Under the pieces are notes generated by a model. It did no database searches, was not told the DNA's origin, and saw only the letters and a list, made by a program, of their open reading frames with translations. From Halieaceae bacterium UBA4452 (GTDB lineage: Bacteria > Pseudomonadota > Gammaproteobacteria > Pseudomonadales > Halieaceae): 56,455 nt of DNA. The first letter of the stretch is position 1. Each line of letters begins with the position of its first letter. Location: the NCBI GenBank assembly GCA_002389505.1, contig DGPA01000005.1, positions 40,620-97,074 on the forward strand, in the 5' to 3' direction. This document shows positions 43,796 to 51,837 of the stretch, piece after piece. Position numbers and translations under genes: made by a program.

Positions 43796-44860
43796 ATGAT
43801 CACCCCCACTGTCAAACTGACTCAATACAGCCACGGTGCAGGTTGTGGCTGCAAAATTGCACCCGATGTTCTGGACAAGATACTGTCGGGCAGCCTTGCC
43901 GTCGGTGGATCTCAACAGTTTCAACAGCTGTTGGTTGGTAACCACAGTCGAGATGACGCAGCGGCTGTTGATATTGGCGATGGCAGAGCCATTTTGAGCA
44001 CTACGGATTTTTTTATGCCGATTGTCGATGACGCGTTTGACTTTGGTCGCGTCGCCGCGACCAACGCCATCAGTGATATTTACGCCATGGGCGGAAAGCC
44101 TCTCATGGCCGTGGCTATTTTAGGTTGGCCAATCAATATCCTAGGTGCAGATATTGCCGCTCAAGTCATCGCCGGTGGGCGCTCGGTGTGCGAGCAGGCA
44201 GGTATTGCTCTGGCGGGCGGGCATAGCATCGATGCGCCCGAGCCTATCTTTGGCTTGGCGGTGACTGGTGAAGTTGCCCTCGAGCACTTAAAGCGCAACA
44301 ATTCAGCGCAAGCTGGCGACGCTCTGTACCTTACTAAGCCCCTCGGTATTGGCATACTCACAACTGCAGAAAAACAGGGGAAACTGCGCGTCGATCATCA
44401 AGGCCTTGCGACTGACGTCATGTGTCGTAGCAATGCCATTGGTATTGAGTTCTCCAAAATACCGGGGATTACCGCCATGACTGACGTTACAGGGTTTGGA
44501 TTGGCGGGGCATTTGCTGGAGCTGTGCGATGCATCGGCACTAGCGGTAACCCTAGACTTCCAGAACATAAAAAAATTGCCCCACACCCTCGACTATCTGC
44601 ATCAAGGGTGCATTCCTGGCGGGTCACTGCGCAACTTTGAAGCCTTTGGCCACCGACTGCCCGTCGTCGACGCACAGACCCAGCACCTTCTGTGTGACCC
44701 GCAAACAAGTGGTGGTCTGCTGATATCCGTAGCCGCCGAGGCGAAAAACGTCGTCGAGCAATTACTCACTGAGCAGCAATTATCCGCGGAGTCTATTGGC
44801 AGGCTGCATGCTACTAGCGGGCAGCATTCACGTTTCACCTTGACCTCACAGGTCTGGTAG
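43796..44860 (+). CDS. selD: Selenide, water dikinase
   Basis: 354 residues. SelD makes selenophosphate from selenide and ATP. The N-terminal pattern YSHGAGCGCKIAPDVL contains Cys17 and Lys20, matching the essential residues of the E. coli enzyme, so this form has Cys and not selenocysteine. The aspartates binding Mg-ATP lie in VDIGDGRAILSTTDFF and AISDIYAMGGKP. GGAATCGCC precedes the ATG. The gene is followed by selU with ten bases between; no selA, selB or selC occurs in the window, so the selenium here appears to go to tRNA. Confidence 0.96.
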   Translation: MITPTVKLTQYSHGAGCGCKIAPDVLDKILSGSLAVGGSQQFQQLLVGNHSRDDAAAVDIGDGRAILSTTDFFMPIVDDAFDFGRVAATNAISDIYAMGGKPLMAVAILGWPINILGADIAAQVIAGGRSVCEQAGIALAGGHSIDAPEPIFGLAVTGEVALEHLKRNNSAQAGDALYLTKPLGIGILTTAEKQGKLRVDHQGLATDVMCRSNAIGIEFSKIPGITAMTDVTGFGLAGHLLELCDASALAVTLDFQNIKKLPHTLDYLHQGCIPGGSLRNFEAFGHRLPVVDAQTQHLLCDPQTSGGLLISVAAEAKNVVEQLLTEQQLSAESIGRLHATSGQHSRFTLTSQVW

Positions 44861-44870
44861 CGCTTAGACC

Positions 44871-46001
44871 ATGAGTGATGTTGCTGACTTCGAATCATTG
44901 TTTCTTTGTGACACTCCGCTCATTGATACGCGCAGCCCAGGCGAATTTGCCAAAGGTAGTTTTCCAAGCGCGGTAAATTTGCCGCTGATGAGTGATGAAG
45001 AGCGGGCAGCGGTGGGCACCTGCTACAAAGCATTTGGACAGGACGCTGCTGTACAACTGGGCCATGAGCGAGTGTCTGGGCAGATCAAAGCGTCCCGTAT
45101 TTTAGCTTGGAAGACCTTCGCCACGACGCATCCAGGGGGCGCGTTATTTTGTTGGCGCGGAGGTTTACGTTCAGAAATCGCTCAGCAGTGGCTCGCAGCG
45201 GGCGGAGTGGATTATCCGCGGGTTAAAGGTGGCTACAAGGCCATGCGTCGGTGGCTGATTGACGAGCTAACGTCAGCGTGTCGGTTACGAACATTACTCG
45301 TTGTCGGCGGAAAAACAGGCTCTGCCAAAACCCGGCTTCTCAATGCAGGTTATCAAGGCAAGGCCTTTCTTGGCCGGGTAGATCTGGAGGGGCTGGCCAA
45401 CCATCGAGGCTCGGCATTTGGTCGGCGACTGGGTGGGCAACCGACTCAGCTCAACTTCGAAATTGCCCTCGCGGTAGCGGTACTGAAAGCAAGTCGGCTG
45501 CAAAAAGGCCCTATTATTATTGAAGATGAAAGTCGATTAATTGGCCGATGTGCACTCCCCTCCCCTCTTCTTCATGCCAAACAAACCGCGGCCATTGTTA
45601 TCGTTGAGGCGTCTCTCGAAGAGCGGGTTGAGCATTCCTACGAGAATTATATCTTGGCCAACCTCAATGAATTAACCAGCGCAGGAATGGGCTTTGACAG
45701 TGCTTTTGAACAATTCTCTGAGGACTTGTTGGATGCATTGCAGCGGGTAAAAAAACGTTTGGGCAGTGAGCGCTATCGGTCAACGCATAAAACAATGCAA
45801 GGTGCACTGACCGCGCATCGGGCAGGTCATGCTGAAGCCCACAAAGGCTGGATTCGCAGCATGCTCTCTGGCTACTACGACCCCATGTACAACTATCAAA
45901 TTGACAGTCGTCGCGATCGCGTGATCATGCGCGGCAGCGAGCAAGACATTGCCGCGTTTTTAGCCGAGCCAAGCCATCTCTCAGCGGCGACAGAGTACTG
46001 A
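44871..46001 (+). CDS. selU: tRNA 2-selenouridine synthase
   Basis: 376 residues (also called MnmH/YbbB). It converts 2-thiouridine at the wobble position to 2-selenouridine through a geranylated intermediate. The N-terminal rhodanese domain holds the catalytic Cys94 in FCWRGGLRSE, and the P-loop VVGGKTGSAKT lies near residues 143-153. The pairing with selD is the standard arrangement for this trait. The 3' end overlaps the convergent methyltransferase gene by 21 bases. Confidence 0.95.
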   Translation: MSDVADFESLFLCDTPLIDTRSPGEFAKGSFPSAVNLPLMSDEERAAVGTCYKAFGQDAAVQLGHERVSGQIKASRILAWKTFATTHPGGALFCWRGGLRSEIAQQWLAAGGVDYPRVKGGYKAMRRWLIDELTSACRLRTLLVVGGKTGSAKTRLLNAGYQGKAFLGRVDLEGLANHRGSAFGRRLGGQPTQLNFEIALAVAVLKASRLQKGPIIIEDESRLIGRCALPSPLLHAKQTAAIVIVEASLEERVEHSYENYILANLNELTSAGMGFDSAFEQFSEDLLDALQRVKKRLGSERYRSTHKTMQGALTAHRAGHAEAHKGWIRSMLSGYYDPMYNYQIDSRRDRVIMRGSEQDIAAFLAEPSHLSAATEY

Positions 46002-47159
46002 CAGAACTTCCACGTGGGGAGTTTGTGGAAACAAGTCGATCGCTTGGAGCTCAGCCAGGGAGAAACCCGCACTGCAAAAGTCCTGGTAATCCCGGCGCCA
46101 GGTGGCGAGGTCACAGGACATATAAAAGATCACTTCAAGGTCGCGCAGACGACGAAAAACCGGGGGCCGAATTTTCAGCCCGTCCCGGGGCGGATCGAGT
46201 ACTAACACTTTGGTCTGCGTGTTTTTTTTACACAGCACGTCGACCGCTGCGTCATCGAACAGGTCGCAACAAACCGTCACTACTCCTGCAGAGGGGCCTG
46301 CGTCTAAGGCGTCGAGCGCCCGCCGATTACCCTCCACTGCCGTTACCGTATGAAAATGCTTCGCCAGCACCGTGGTGAAGTTACCCGTACCGCAAAAAAA
46401 CTCCAGCACTGGCCAATCAGTAGAGTAGTCTTTTATTTGCCGTGCAAGCCACCTTTGCATAAAGACATTCTGTGCGCTGTTGCCCTGTCGGAAAGGCAGT
46501 CGCTCGTCGACCGACATGCCTTCTAGGGTGTCGTCAATATTGAGCGTGCGCCAGCGATGGCGCTTCTCAGGTCGCCATTGCTGTACGGGAAGACGCGCTC
46601 GCAGCTGCTTTAATGATGCTTGATTGGCAGGCGTTAAGACGGAACACGTATGGATATCTGCCAGGGTGTTAGAGCCGGTACTGACATAGCCAAGCAGCTC
46701 GCCATCCGTTTTAAACTGTGCGCGATTACGGTACTGCCACTCGCCGGGTGCGGCGACTATTGGCTGGATCAGCTCCGCTGAGATGTCAAGCTGCGTGCAC
46801 ATAGCCCTCACCCGTTGATCCTTCGCCGACAGCTGCGCTGGGTAGTCGACAAACTGCCAGGGACAACCCCCGCACTGGCCATCCTCAAATCCATGGTGCC
46901 GGCAAGGGGGCTGGCGTCGGACTGAGGCCGACTCTAGCCGCGTTTTGACAGCACCGAATCCGATCTGGCCTTTACCTCCCGTTGGGCTTACCTCCACCAC
47001 CTCACCTAACCATGCACCAGCCACCAGAAATACCTTGCCATCGGGCGCCGTGACAACGCCACGTCCATCGCTGGCCAAATCTCTGACATGGCCAGTGAAT
47101 GATGAGGATCTATTATTTAACGAGGTGGAGGCCGGTACTTTTCGTCTTGGACCTAGCAT
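45981..47159 (-). CDS. RNA m5U methyltransferase, TrmA/RlmC/RlmD family
   Basis: 392 residues from the ATG at 47159; a further 17 residues from 47210 are possible. An N-terminal TRAM domain (SFTGHVRDLASDGRGVV) precedes Cys residues of the iron-sulfur site (CRHHG then CGGCPW, with the fourth Cys later in TCSVL). The Rossmann core has FCGTGNFTTVLAKHF, and VLDPPRDGLKIR is near 330. The nucleophile is Cys in FYMSCDLATW, near residue 349. It methylates C5 of a uridine in rRNA or tRNA; RlmD (m5U1939) and RlmC (m5U747) cannot be separated here. The short size favours neither strongly. Confidence 0.86.
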   Translation of the reverse strand: MLGPRRKVPASTSLNNRSSSFTGHVRDLASDGRGVVTAPDGKVFLVAGAWLGEVVEVSPTGGKGQIGFGAVKTRLESASVRRQPPCRHHGFEDGQCGGCPWQFVDYPAQLSAKDQRVRAMCTQLDISAELIQPIVAAPGEWQYRNRAQFKTDGELLGYVSTGSNTLADIHTCSVLTPANQASLKQLRARLPVQQWRPEKRHRWRTLNIDDTLEGMSVDERLPFRQGNSAQNVFMQRWLARQIKDYSTDWPVLEFFCGTGNFTTVLAKHFHTVTAVEGNRRALDALDAGPSAGVVTVCCDLFDDAAVDVLCKKNTQTKVLVLDPPRDGLKIRPPVFRRLRDLEVIFYMSCDLATWRRDYQDFCSAGFSLAELQAIDLFPQTPHVEVLSVLCRR

Positions 47160-47352
47160 AGCTGGCCATACTCCACGGGTTGCCACAGGCGATCGACACC
47201 CTCTGGGCAACGTTTAACACCGCTGCTGATCAATGCCATTCCTCCACGCTTTTATCGATGACTAGTGAGAAGACCAAACCGTTTGTGAAAAAACATTCTT
47301 AACACTGAATTAACTCGATATTACCGCGAATGCTTTGGCATAATGCGGGCCT

Positions 47353-47428
47353 GCCCTTGTAGTTAAACAGGATATAACTACTGCCTCCTAAGCGGTGATT
47401 CCGGGTTCGAGTCCTGGCGAGGGCGCCA
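47353..47428 (+). tRNA. tRNA-Arg (anticodon CCU)
   Basis: A complete cloverleaf of 76 bases: acceptor GCCCTTG (47353-47359) pairs with CGAGGGC (47418-47424), followed by discriminator G and an encoded CCA at 47426-47428. The D arm is AGTTAAACAGGATATAACT, the anticodon loop is CTCCTAA with anticodon CCT, and the T arm is CCGGGTTCGAGTCCTGG. This tRNA reads AGG codons and is rare in many bacteria. A CATAAT box at 47339-47344 followed by GCGGGCC suggests the promoter and a GC-rich discriminator. Overlapping protein frames on either strand are rejected. Confidence 0.95.
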
Positions 47429-47520
47429 AATCGTGTTTTGGCAAATTCCATCGAACTGGAACCAGTACCAATACAAGCATCATCAACTGGATTAAGCCAC
47501 TGGGGCAACGCTCAGGGGGC

Positions 47521-47628
47521 TTAACTTTTATCAAACCAACGGAGCTTGCGAAAGGCACGAATAAATAACCAGCCTCCGCTTGCGGCCAACAACAGCAATC
47601 CAACGACAAGTGCGGTATCAGAATCCAT
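47521..47628 (-). CDS. Small predicted membrane protein (35 residues)
   Basis: ATG at 47628 to TAA at 47521. The 35 residues start with an acidic tip (MDSDTALV), pass through one strongly hydrophobic stretch (VVGLLLLAASGGWLFI) and end in a basic tail (RAFRKLRWFDKS), which is the positive-inside layout of a single-span membrane protein. The upstream AGGCG at about seven bases is a weak ribosome binding site. Homologous short proteins may not be annotated. It lies opposite to tRNA-Arg and is preceded by the cupin gene on the same strand. Confidence 0.5.
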   Translation of the reverse strand: MDSDTALVVGLLLLAASGGWLFIRAFRKLRWFDKS

Positions 47629-47699
47629 GTTAAGCGCCTAAAGTGAAAATAAAAAATAACCCCATCGAGCAGGTTAATCCTATCTAGCAAGGAGTGTCT

Positions 47700-48077
47700 T
47701 CAGCGCGCTGGGGAGTACGTCAGCAATACTATACAGCCTTCAAGACTACCTGCTATGTGCTCAGTCCCCGCCGCGCGGACAAGGTAATTACCCGCTTCGT
47801 AACTACCCTCTTGGTCATAAAACGTCCCTTCAAGGACATATATTTGCTCAATATCGTCGTGACTGTGGCTGGCTGAAGCAGCGCCCGGATCAATTTTCAT
47901 TAACCACGTCCTGATCTGTTTGGCGGCATCTTCCATCAGAACTTTAATCCAGAAGCCGTCCACGCCACTGGCTTGCCAGGACAGCGTCGCTGCATCTTCA
48001 ATGGCCGAGCCCGATACGGGGACCCTCTTGGCGGTCATGACTGATCCATGATCAAACATCTCAGCCATGGATGACAT
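47700..48077 (-). CDS. Cupin domain protein (ChrR-like)
   Basis: 125 residues with one cupin domain. The metal-binding motif HSHDDIEQIYVLEGTFYD near residues 70-87 and AAGTEH near 107 hold the expected His/Glu ligands. The pattern GFWIKVLMEDAAKQIRTWLMKIDPG precedes it and resembles the cupin part of anti-sigma factor ChrR, which responds to singlet oxygen. There is no anti-sigma N-terminal domain, so this is more likely a small cupin enzyme or sensor. It lies 33 bases after the P450 gene on the same strand. A start at 48068 is also possible. Confidence 0.8.
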   Translation of the reverse strand: MSSMAEMFDHGSVMTAKRVPVSGSAIEDAATLSWQASGVDGFWIKVLMEDAAKQIRTWLMKIDPGAASASHSHDDIEQIYVLEGTFYDQEGSYEAGNYLVRAAGTEHIAGSLEGCIVLLTYSPAR

Positions 48078-48110
48078 TCACCACATGAATGGGTGGGTGA
48101 GGCATCGACG

Positions 48111-49385
48111 TTAGCGCGCGTGCAAACGAACTGGCAGGCTTCGGTAACCGCGCACAAAATTATTACAAATGCGTGTCGGAGATCCCATTACCTCGATGTG
48201 TTTAAAGCGTGCCATTGCCTCTTCCCAGAGGATTCGCAGCTGCATTTCCGCCAATCGATTACCCATGCAACGATGTATGCCCATACCAAACGAGAGGTGG
48301 TTGCGAACATTCGGCCGATCGATAATAAAACTGTTCGCATCGGCAATGACGTCGCTGTCTCTGTTGCCCGAGACATACCACAATATCACGCGGCTTCCCT
48401 TGGGTATCAGCTTGCCGCCAAGCTCGACGTCTCGCGTAGCTGTACGACGCATATGAGGCAATGGCGTTTGATAGCGAATGATTTCTGACACCATCGAGGG
48501 AATCAAGCTTGTATCCGCTTTGAGCTTGTCGTATTCAGCTGGATTGTCATTCAAAAAGTGAACGCCACCGGTCATAGAATTACGAGTCGTGTCGTTGCCC
48601 CCTACCACCAACAGCATCAAATTTCCCAGATAGGATAAGGGGTCATCCACCATATTCGCTGTCTTCGGATCTTTTTGCAGCAAGCGGATCAGGTCGAAGG
48701 ATTCGCGGTCATTAGCCTTGTGCTCATGCCAGAGCTGGGTAAACGCTTCCAGCATTTCTAGCATAATGACTCGACGCTCATCAATGTTAAGGCCGGCGCC
48801 CGCCGTAATACGGGAATCTGACGTTGCCGCGTCCGACCATTCAGTCAGCTTATGCCGAAGCTCATAGGGGAAGTCGAAGAGTGTGGCCAACATTTTTGTG
48901 GTGAGATCAATAGACACCTTATCCACCCAGTTGAACGTTTCACCCAGGGGCAGTTCATCCAGGGTTTCTTGGGTCCGCTGACGAATGAGCGTTTCAAATT
49001 CCTGTAAATTTTTGGGCGCCACCGCCCCCTGCACCGCCCGACGTTGATCATCATGTAAGGGTGGGTCGGTTGAAATGAACATCTGCAGGATCATGTCCGG
49101 CTCAGGATCGAGAATGGCGATGGAAGGCTCTGAAGAAAATGCCTGCCAGTTTTTCTCGACCTCCATGATGTCAGCAAACCGGGTAATCGACCAGAAGTCG
49201 CCGTCCTGACCCTCTCCGCCTGGCCCATAGGCTTGATAATGAACGGGCGATTCTTTACGTAATCGCTCGAACAGTGGCTGCCAGGTATCATGTTCAAAGC
49301 GACGGGGGTCGGAAACATCTAGCTCCGATAATGGTGTTGACAAGGGATCCGCCAAACCGTCGATTGACGTCATTGCTTGATTCAT
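48111..49385 (-). CDS. Cytochrome P450, CYP153 family (alkane or fatty-acid terminal hydroxylase)
   Basis: 424 residues. The heme thiolate Cys373 is in SFGMGIHRCMGNRLAE, and the I-helix VVGGNDTTRNSMTGG and WYVSGNRDSDVI fit CYP153A closely. Members hydroxylate the terminal carbon of medium-chain alkanes and fatty acids. GGAGAG precedes the ATG at 49385. The gene follows a ferredoxin gene (36 bases) and a desaturase-type gene on the same strand. No ferredoxin reductase is present, though CYP153 operons often include one, so electrons presumably come from a reductase encoded elsewhere. Confidence 0.93.
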   Translation of the reverse strand: MNQAMTSIDGLADPLSTPLSELDVSDPRRFEHDTWQPLFERLRKESPVHYQAYGPGGEGQDGDFWSITRFADIMEVEKNWQAFSSEPSIAILDPEPDMILQMFISTDPPLHDDQRRAVQGAVAPKNLQEFETLIRQRTQETLDELPLGETFNWVDKVSIDLTTKMLATLFDFPYELRHKLTEWSDAATSDSRITAGAGLNIDERRVIMLEMLEAFTQLWHEHKANDRESFDLIRLLQKDPKTANMVDDPLSYLGNLMLLVVGGNDTTRNSMTGGVHFLNDNPAEYDKLKADTSLIPSMVSEIIRYQTPLPHMRRTATRDVELGGKLIPKGSRVILWYVSGNRDSDVIADANSFIIDRPNVRNHLSFGMGIHRCMGNRLAEMQLRILWEEAMARFKHIEVMGSPTRICNNFVRGYRSLPVRLHAR

Positions 49386-49425
49386 TATTCAGCTCTCCAC
49401 AATTGCACCGCTATTTGAGTGCGTC

Positions 49426-49740
49426 TCACATCTGGTACTCGGGTAATCGCACGGTGAGATCGCCCCACTCATCCTTAAACATCAGCTGGCAGCTCAAGCG
49501 CGAACTGGCCGATCGGTCTGGGCGTAGGCCCAACATCGATTCCTCTTGAGGATCGATCGCTGGCAATGACTGCCCACCGTCAATAAAGCAATGGCAGGTG
49601 CCACAAACAGCCGCACCCCCACAGTCAGCATCAATACCGGGGATGTTGTGCTTGAGCGCCATCTCCATAACAGATAAGCCGGAATCCGCATCTATCTGAT
49701 GCTCTGTGCCATCGAATTCCACAAAGGTAATGACGGGCAT
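49426..49740 (-). CDS. 2Fe-2S ferredoxin of adrenodoxin type
   Basis: 104 residues. The cluster ligands are Cys40, Cys46, Cys49 and Cys84 in the C-x5-C-x2-C spacing of adrenodoxin-type ferredoxins, and an extra Cys51 follows. IDADCGGAAVCGTCHCF is close to ferredoxins that serve CYP153. AGGAGA eight bases upstream supports the ATG at 49740. It should transfer electrons to the P450 encoded just downstream, and perhaps also to the desaturase-type protein upstream. Confidence 0.94.
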   Translation of the reverse strand: MPVITFVEFDGTEHQIDADSGLSVMEMALKHNIPGIDADCGGAAVCGTCHCFIDGGQSLPAIDPQEESMLGLRPDRSASSRLSCQLMFKDEWGDLTVRLPEYQM

Positions 49741-49756
49741 GGTAACAATCTCCTCG

Positions 49757-50689
49757 CTAGTTTATACGGCGCCAACCCGCGCCGCTTAAGTGGTAAGTCG
49801 GTATTCCCTGGCGCAGTATTGCCTCTTTCTGATCCTCAAACAATGCTCGATACCGATACCAGGGTACCCGCGGGAAGGCGTGGTGAATGCCGTGATAATT
49901 TTGAAAGCCCCACATCCAGGTCATGACTGAGCGCACCATGGGAGGCGGCTCATACACCGATGTATCCGCAAAGGTTCGCTGTACATCGTGGGGAACGTGA
50001 ACCAAATACGCGAATAAATAAATCAACAGTACCGTTCCCAGCAATGGCCCGATAAACAGCAACAGCAGCATGGCTGATGCAATCCACCAAGGATTGCTTG
50101 AGGCCACTTCACCAACAAGACCAAACGGCATGGCCAACACTACCACCCGGGATAAAATAATGGCGGCCAGTTCAACGATGAACACAACTCGCTGCTTGGC
50201 AGGGATCACCGACCAAGCGTCCCGCCAAAACACGCGGTAGTTGATGGCCGTCAAGCGATAGGCCGCCGCCACCGCCTGCCAAGGGCTGTCCATCATCCTC
50301 GCACAAAAAATATCGGGATCTTTATCCTGGCTGTTGGTGTGATTATGGTGCAGAAAGTGTTCATGCCGGTGAGCGGCTAACGGAATACCCATGATCACCC
50401 CGGCTAGATGACCCACTAACTCATTAACCCACCGATACTGTTTTTTTGCCCCACACACTGCCCCGTGGACTGCCTCATGCAACCCGGTATAGTTTGCATA
50501 CAGCACCAGCGCCATGCCGATGACACCCATCCAAAGAGGCATATCGCCCCTAAAAACCAATGCCGGCACCGTAAAGAACAGCGTCGACGTCACCATGACC
50601 AACACTACCGTCGGCCATGCCAAGTTATCGCAATAGGCGTTAGCGATGCGCTTCAGGTCCCGTCTTTCCGATAGATCCATAACCGTCAC
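49757..50689 (-). CDS. Membrane fatty-acid desaturase/hydroxylase family protein
   Basis: 310 residues with several membrane segments and three histidine boxes: HEAVHG near residue 71, HRHEHFLHH near 107, and NYHGIHHAFPR near 263. These bind a diiron centre in the membrane-bound desaturase and hydroxylase family. The boxes are not those of AlkB alkane hydroxylases (no HExxHK or LQRHxDHH pattern). Substrate and reaction, desaturation or hydroxylation of an acyl or alkane chain, are open. The start is GTG (50687-50689) or an ATG at 50680. It leads the P450 operon. Confidence 0.88.
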   Translation of the reverse strand: MTVMDLSERRDLKRIANAYCDNLAWPTVVLVMVTSTLFFTVPALVFRGDMPLWMGVIGMALVLYANYTGLHEAVHGAVCGAKKQYRWVNELVGHLAGVIMGIPLAAHRHEHFLHHNHTNSQDKDPDIFCARMMDSPWQAVAAAYRLTAINYRVFWRDAWSVIPAKQRVVFIVELAAIILSRVVVLAMPFGLVGEVASSNPWWIASAMLLLLFIGPLLGTVLLIYLFAYLVHVPHDVQRTFADTSVYEPPPMVRSVMTWMWGFQNYHGIHHAFPRVPWYRYRALFEDQKEAILRQGIPTYHLSGAGWRRIN

Positions 50690-50751
50690 TTACCGTTACC
50701 TCAACGCCCTGTACCCTACCCCGTGTGTTCGGGGTTTGGGCGTTCCTATTA

Positions 50752-50783
50752 CGCCAAAAAGGTGTCATTATTCGCCTAAAAGG
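50752..50783. promoter_or_regulatory. Tandem direct repeats, probable AraC-family operator
   Basis: CGCCAAAAAGG (50752-50762) recurs as CGCCTAAAAGG (50773-50783): ten of eleven bases are identical and the copies are 21 bases apart, two turns of the helix, in the same orientation. That spacing and direct orientation are typical of sites bound by AraC-type dimers. The pair ends seven bases before the AraC-family gene start and lies about 63 bases upstream of the divergent desaturase start, so it could control both. Confidence 0.55.
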
Positions 50784-50790
50784 CCTTTTT

Positions 50791-51837
50791 ATGATCAGTT
50801 CGCACTATGCTCGCGTGGTATTTAGGGAGTTAACTCAACTCGGGGTCCCCCCTGCCAGACTCCTGCAGGCCACGGGTTTCAACGAGGAACATCTGTGGAA
50901 CGCGCCTAAAATCGACCCCGAGGCGTTTCTTATCTTCCTTCGCAACGCCAAGGAGCAAGCCGATGGACGACCGTTGGCCGCCATTGCCGGCGGCAAAAAT
51001 CGGATAGCTGCGCTGGGACTTATGGGAATGGCAATGATGTCCGCGCCCACACTCGGCGATGGGTTAAAAGCCGTGGCCAGCTACTCTACTCTAGAAGCGG
51101 GCTATCTTCGGTTCCCTGTCGTTGTCGGCCACGCCCAATCTCGGGTCGAATTCGAATCTGAATACGATTTACAAGACTGTCTGGCCATGCATGCTGAGGC
51201 CGCTTTCTTATTGTTCTTTGACTACATCAGTGACATTGTTGGTGCTACCAAGGAGCAATTGTTCTTCACCGTCACCTATGCAGATGATGGGCATCAACTC
51301 TTCCTGCCGGACAGCCTGCACCGCAATGTTCGGTTTAGCCAGCCTAGAAATGCCGTCTACTTTCCGTCTAACTGGCTTACCGTTCGCTCACCCTATTGGG
51401 ACGACAATACTTGGATACTCTCGCAACGATTACTCAGTGAACAACTACAGACGCAATCGCAGAGCGACCGTAGACCCTTTACCCGGCACATTCGGTACAC
51501 CTTACAAGCGCATCAGCCACCCATGCCTGACATAAAACAGCTCGCCCAGTCACTGCATTTGTCCGTGCGTACGCTCAATCGACGCCTACAGGACGAGGGC
51601 AGCCATTTTCGACAGCTTAAAATTGACGCGATTCATGAGGGCGCGAAACGCATGCTGTTAGAAGGGGTCAGTGTCGAGGCCATTGCCCTGGCACAGGGTT
51701 ACGAAAACGCAGCTAATTTTAGACGCTCGTTCCGGGTCAGCCAGGGATGCTCGCCTAAGGAATGGCTTGTGCAGCACCCAGCAAGCGCGGTCAATCTACC
51801 GTCGGCCGCGCTTTCATCCGAAACAGCCGCCGAGTGA
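50791..51837 (+). CDS. AraC-family transcriptional regulator
   Basis: 348 residues from the ATG at 50791, which has AAAAGG eight bases upstream; the longer frame from 50725 would run through the operator. The N-terminal part (about 1-220) has the arabinose-binding-like domain of AraC regulators (PF12625 type), starting ISSHYARVVFRELTQLGV. The C-terminal HTH domain is at about 260-335, with LAQSLHLSVRTLNRRLQDEG and IALAQGYENAANFRRSF. It is divergent from the P450 operon and a likely activator of it. Its 3' end overlaps the convergent SDR gene by 47 bases. Confidence 0.9.
   Translation: MISSHYARVVFRELTQLGVPPARLLQATGFNEEHLWNAPKIDPEAFLIFLRNAKEQADGRPLAAIAGGKNRIAALGLMGMAMMSAPTLGDGLKAVASYSTLEAGYLRFPVVVGHAQSRVEFESEYDLQDCLAMHAEAAFLLFFDYISDIVGATKEQLFFTVTYADDGHQLFLPDSLHRNVRFSQPRNAVYFPSNWLTVRSPYWDDNTWILSQRLLSEQLQTQSQSDRRPFTRHIRYTLQAHQPPMPDIKQLAQSLHLSVRTLNRRLQDEGSHFRQLKIDAIHEGAKRMLLEGVSVEAIALAQGYENAANFRRSFRVSQGCSPKEWLVQHPASAVNLPSAALSSETAAE

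Noticed and set aside
47353..47428. Integrated element at tRNA-Arg
   Set aside because: No integrase, no direct repeat of the tRNA 3' end and no change in gene content nearby.
47425..47442. GCCAAA/TTTGGC hairpin as tRNA terminator
   Set aside because: The stem uses the encoded CCA end and is not followed by a T run.
47388..47690. Minus-strand frame of 100 codons across tRNA-Arg
   Set aside because: It runs antisense through the tRNA and lacks features; the 35-codon frame at 47521-47628 is better supported.
49757..50689. AlkB-type alkane monooxygenase
   Set aside because: The histidine boxes do not match AlkB patterns; they fit the general fatty-acid desaturase family.
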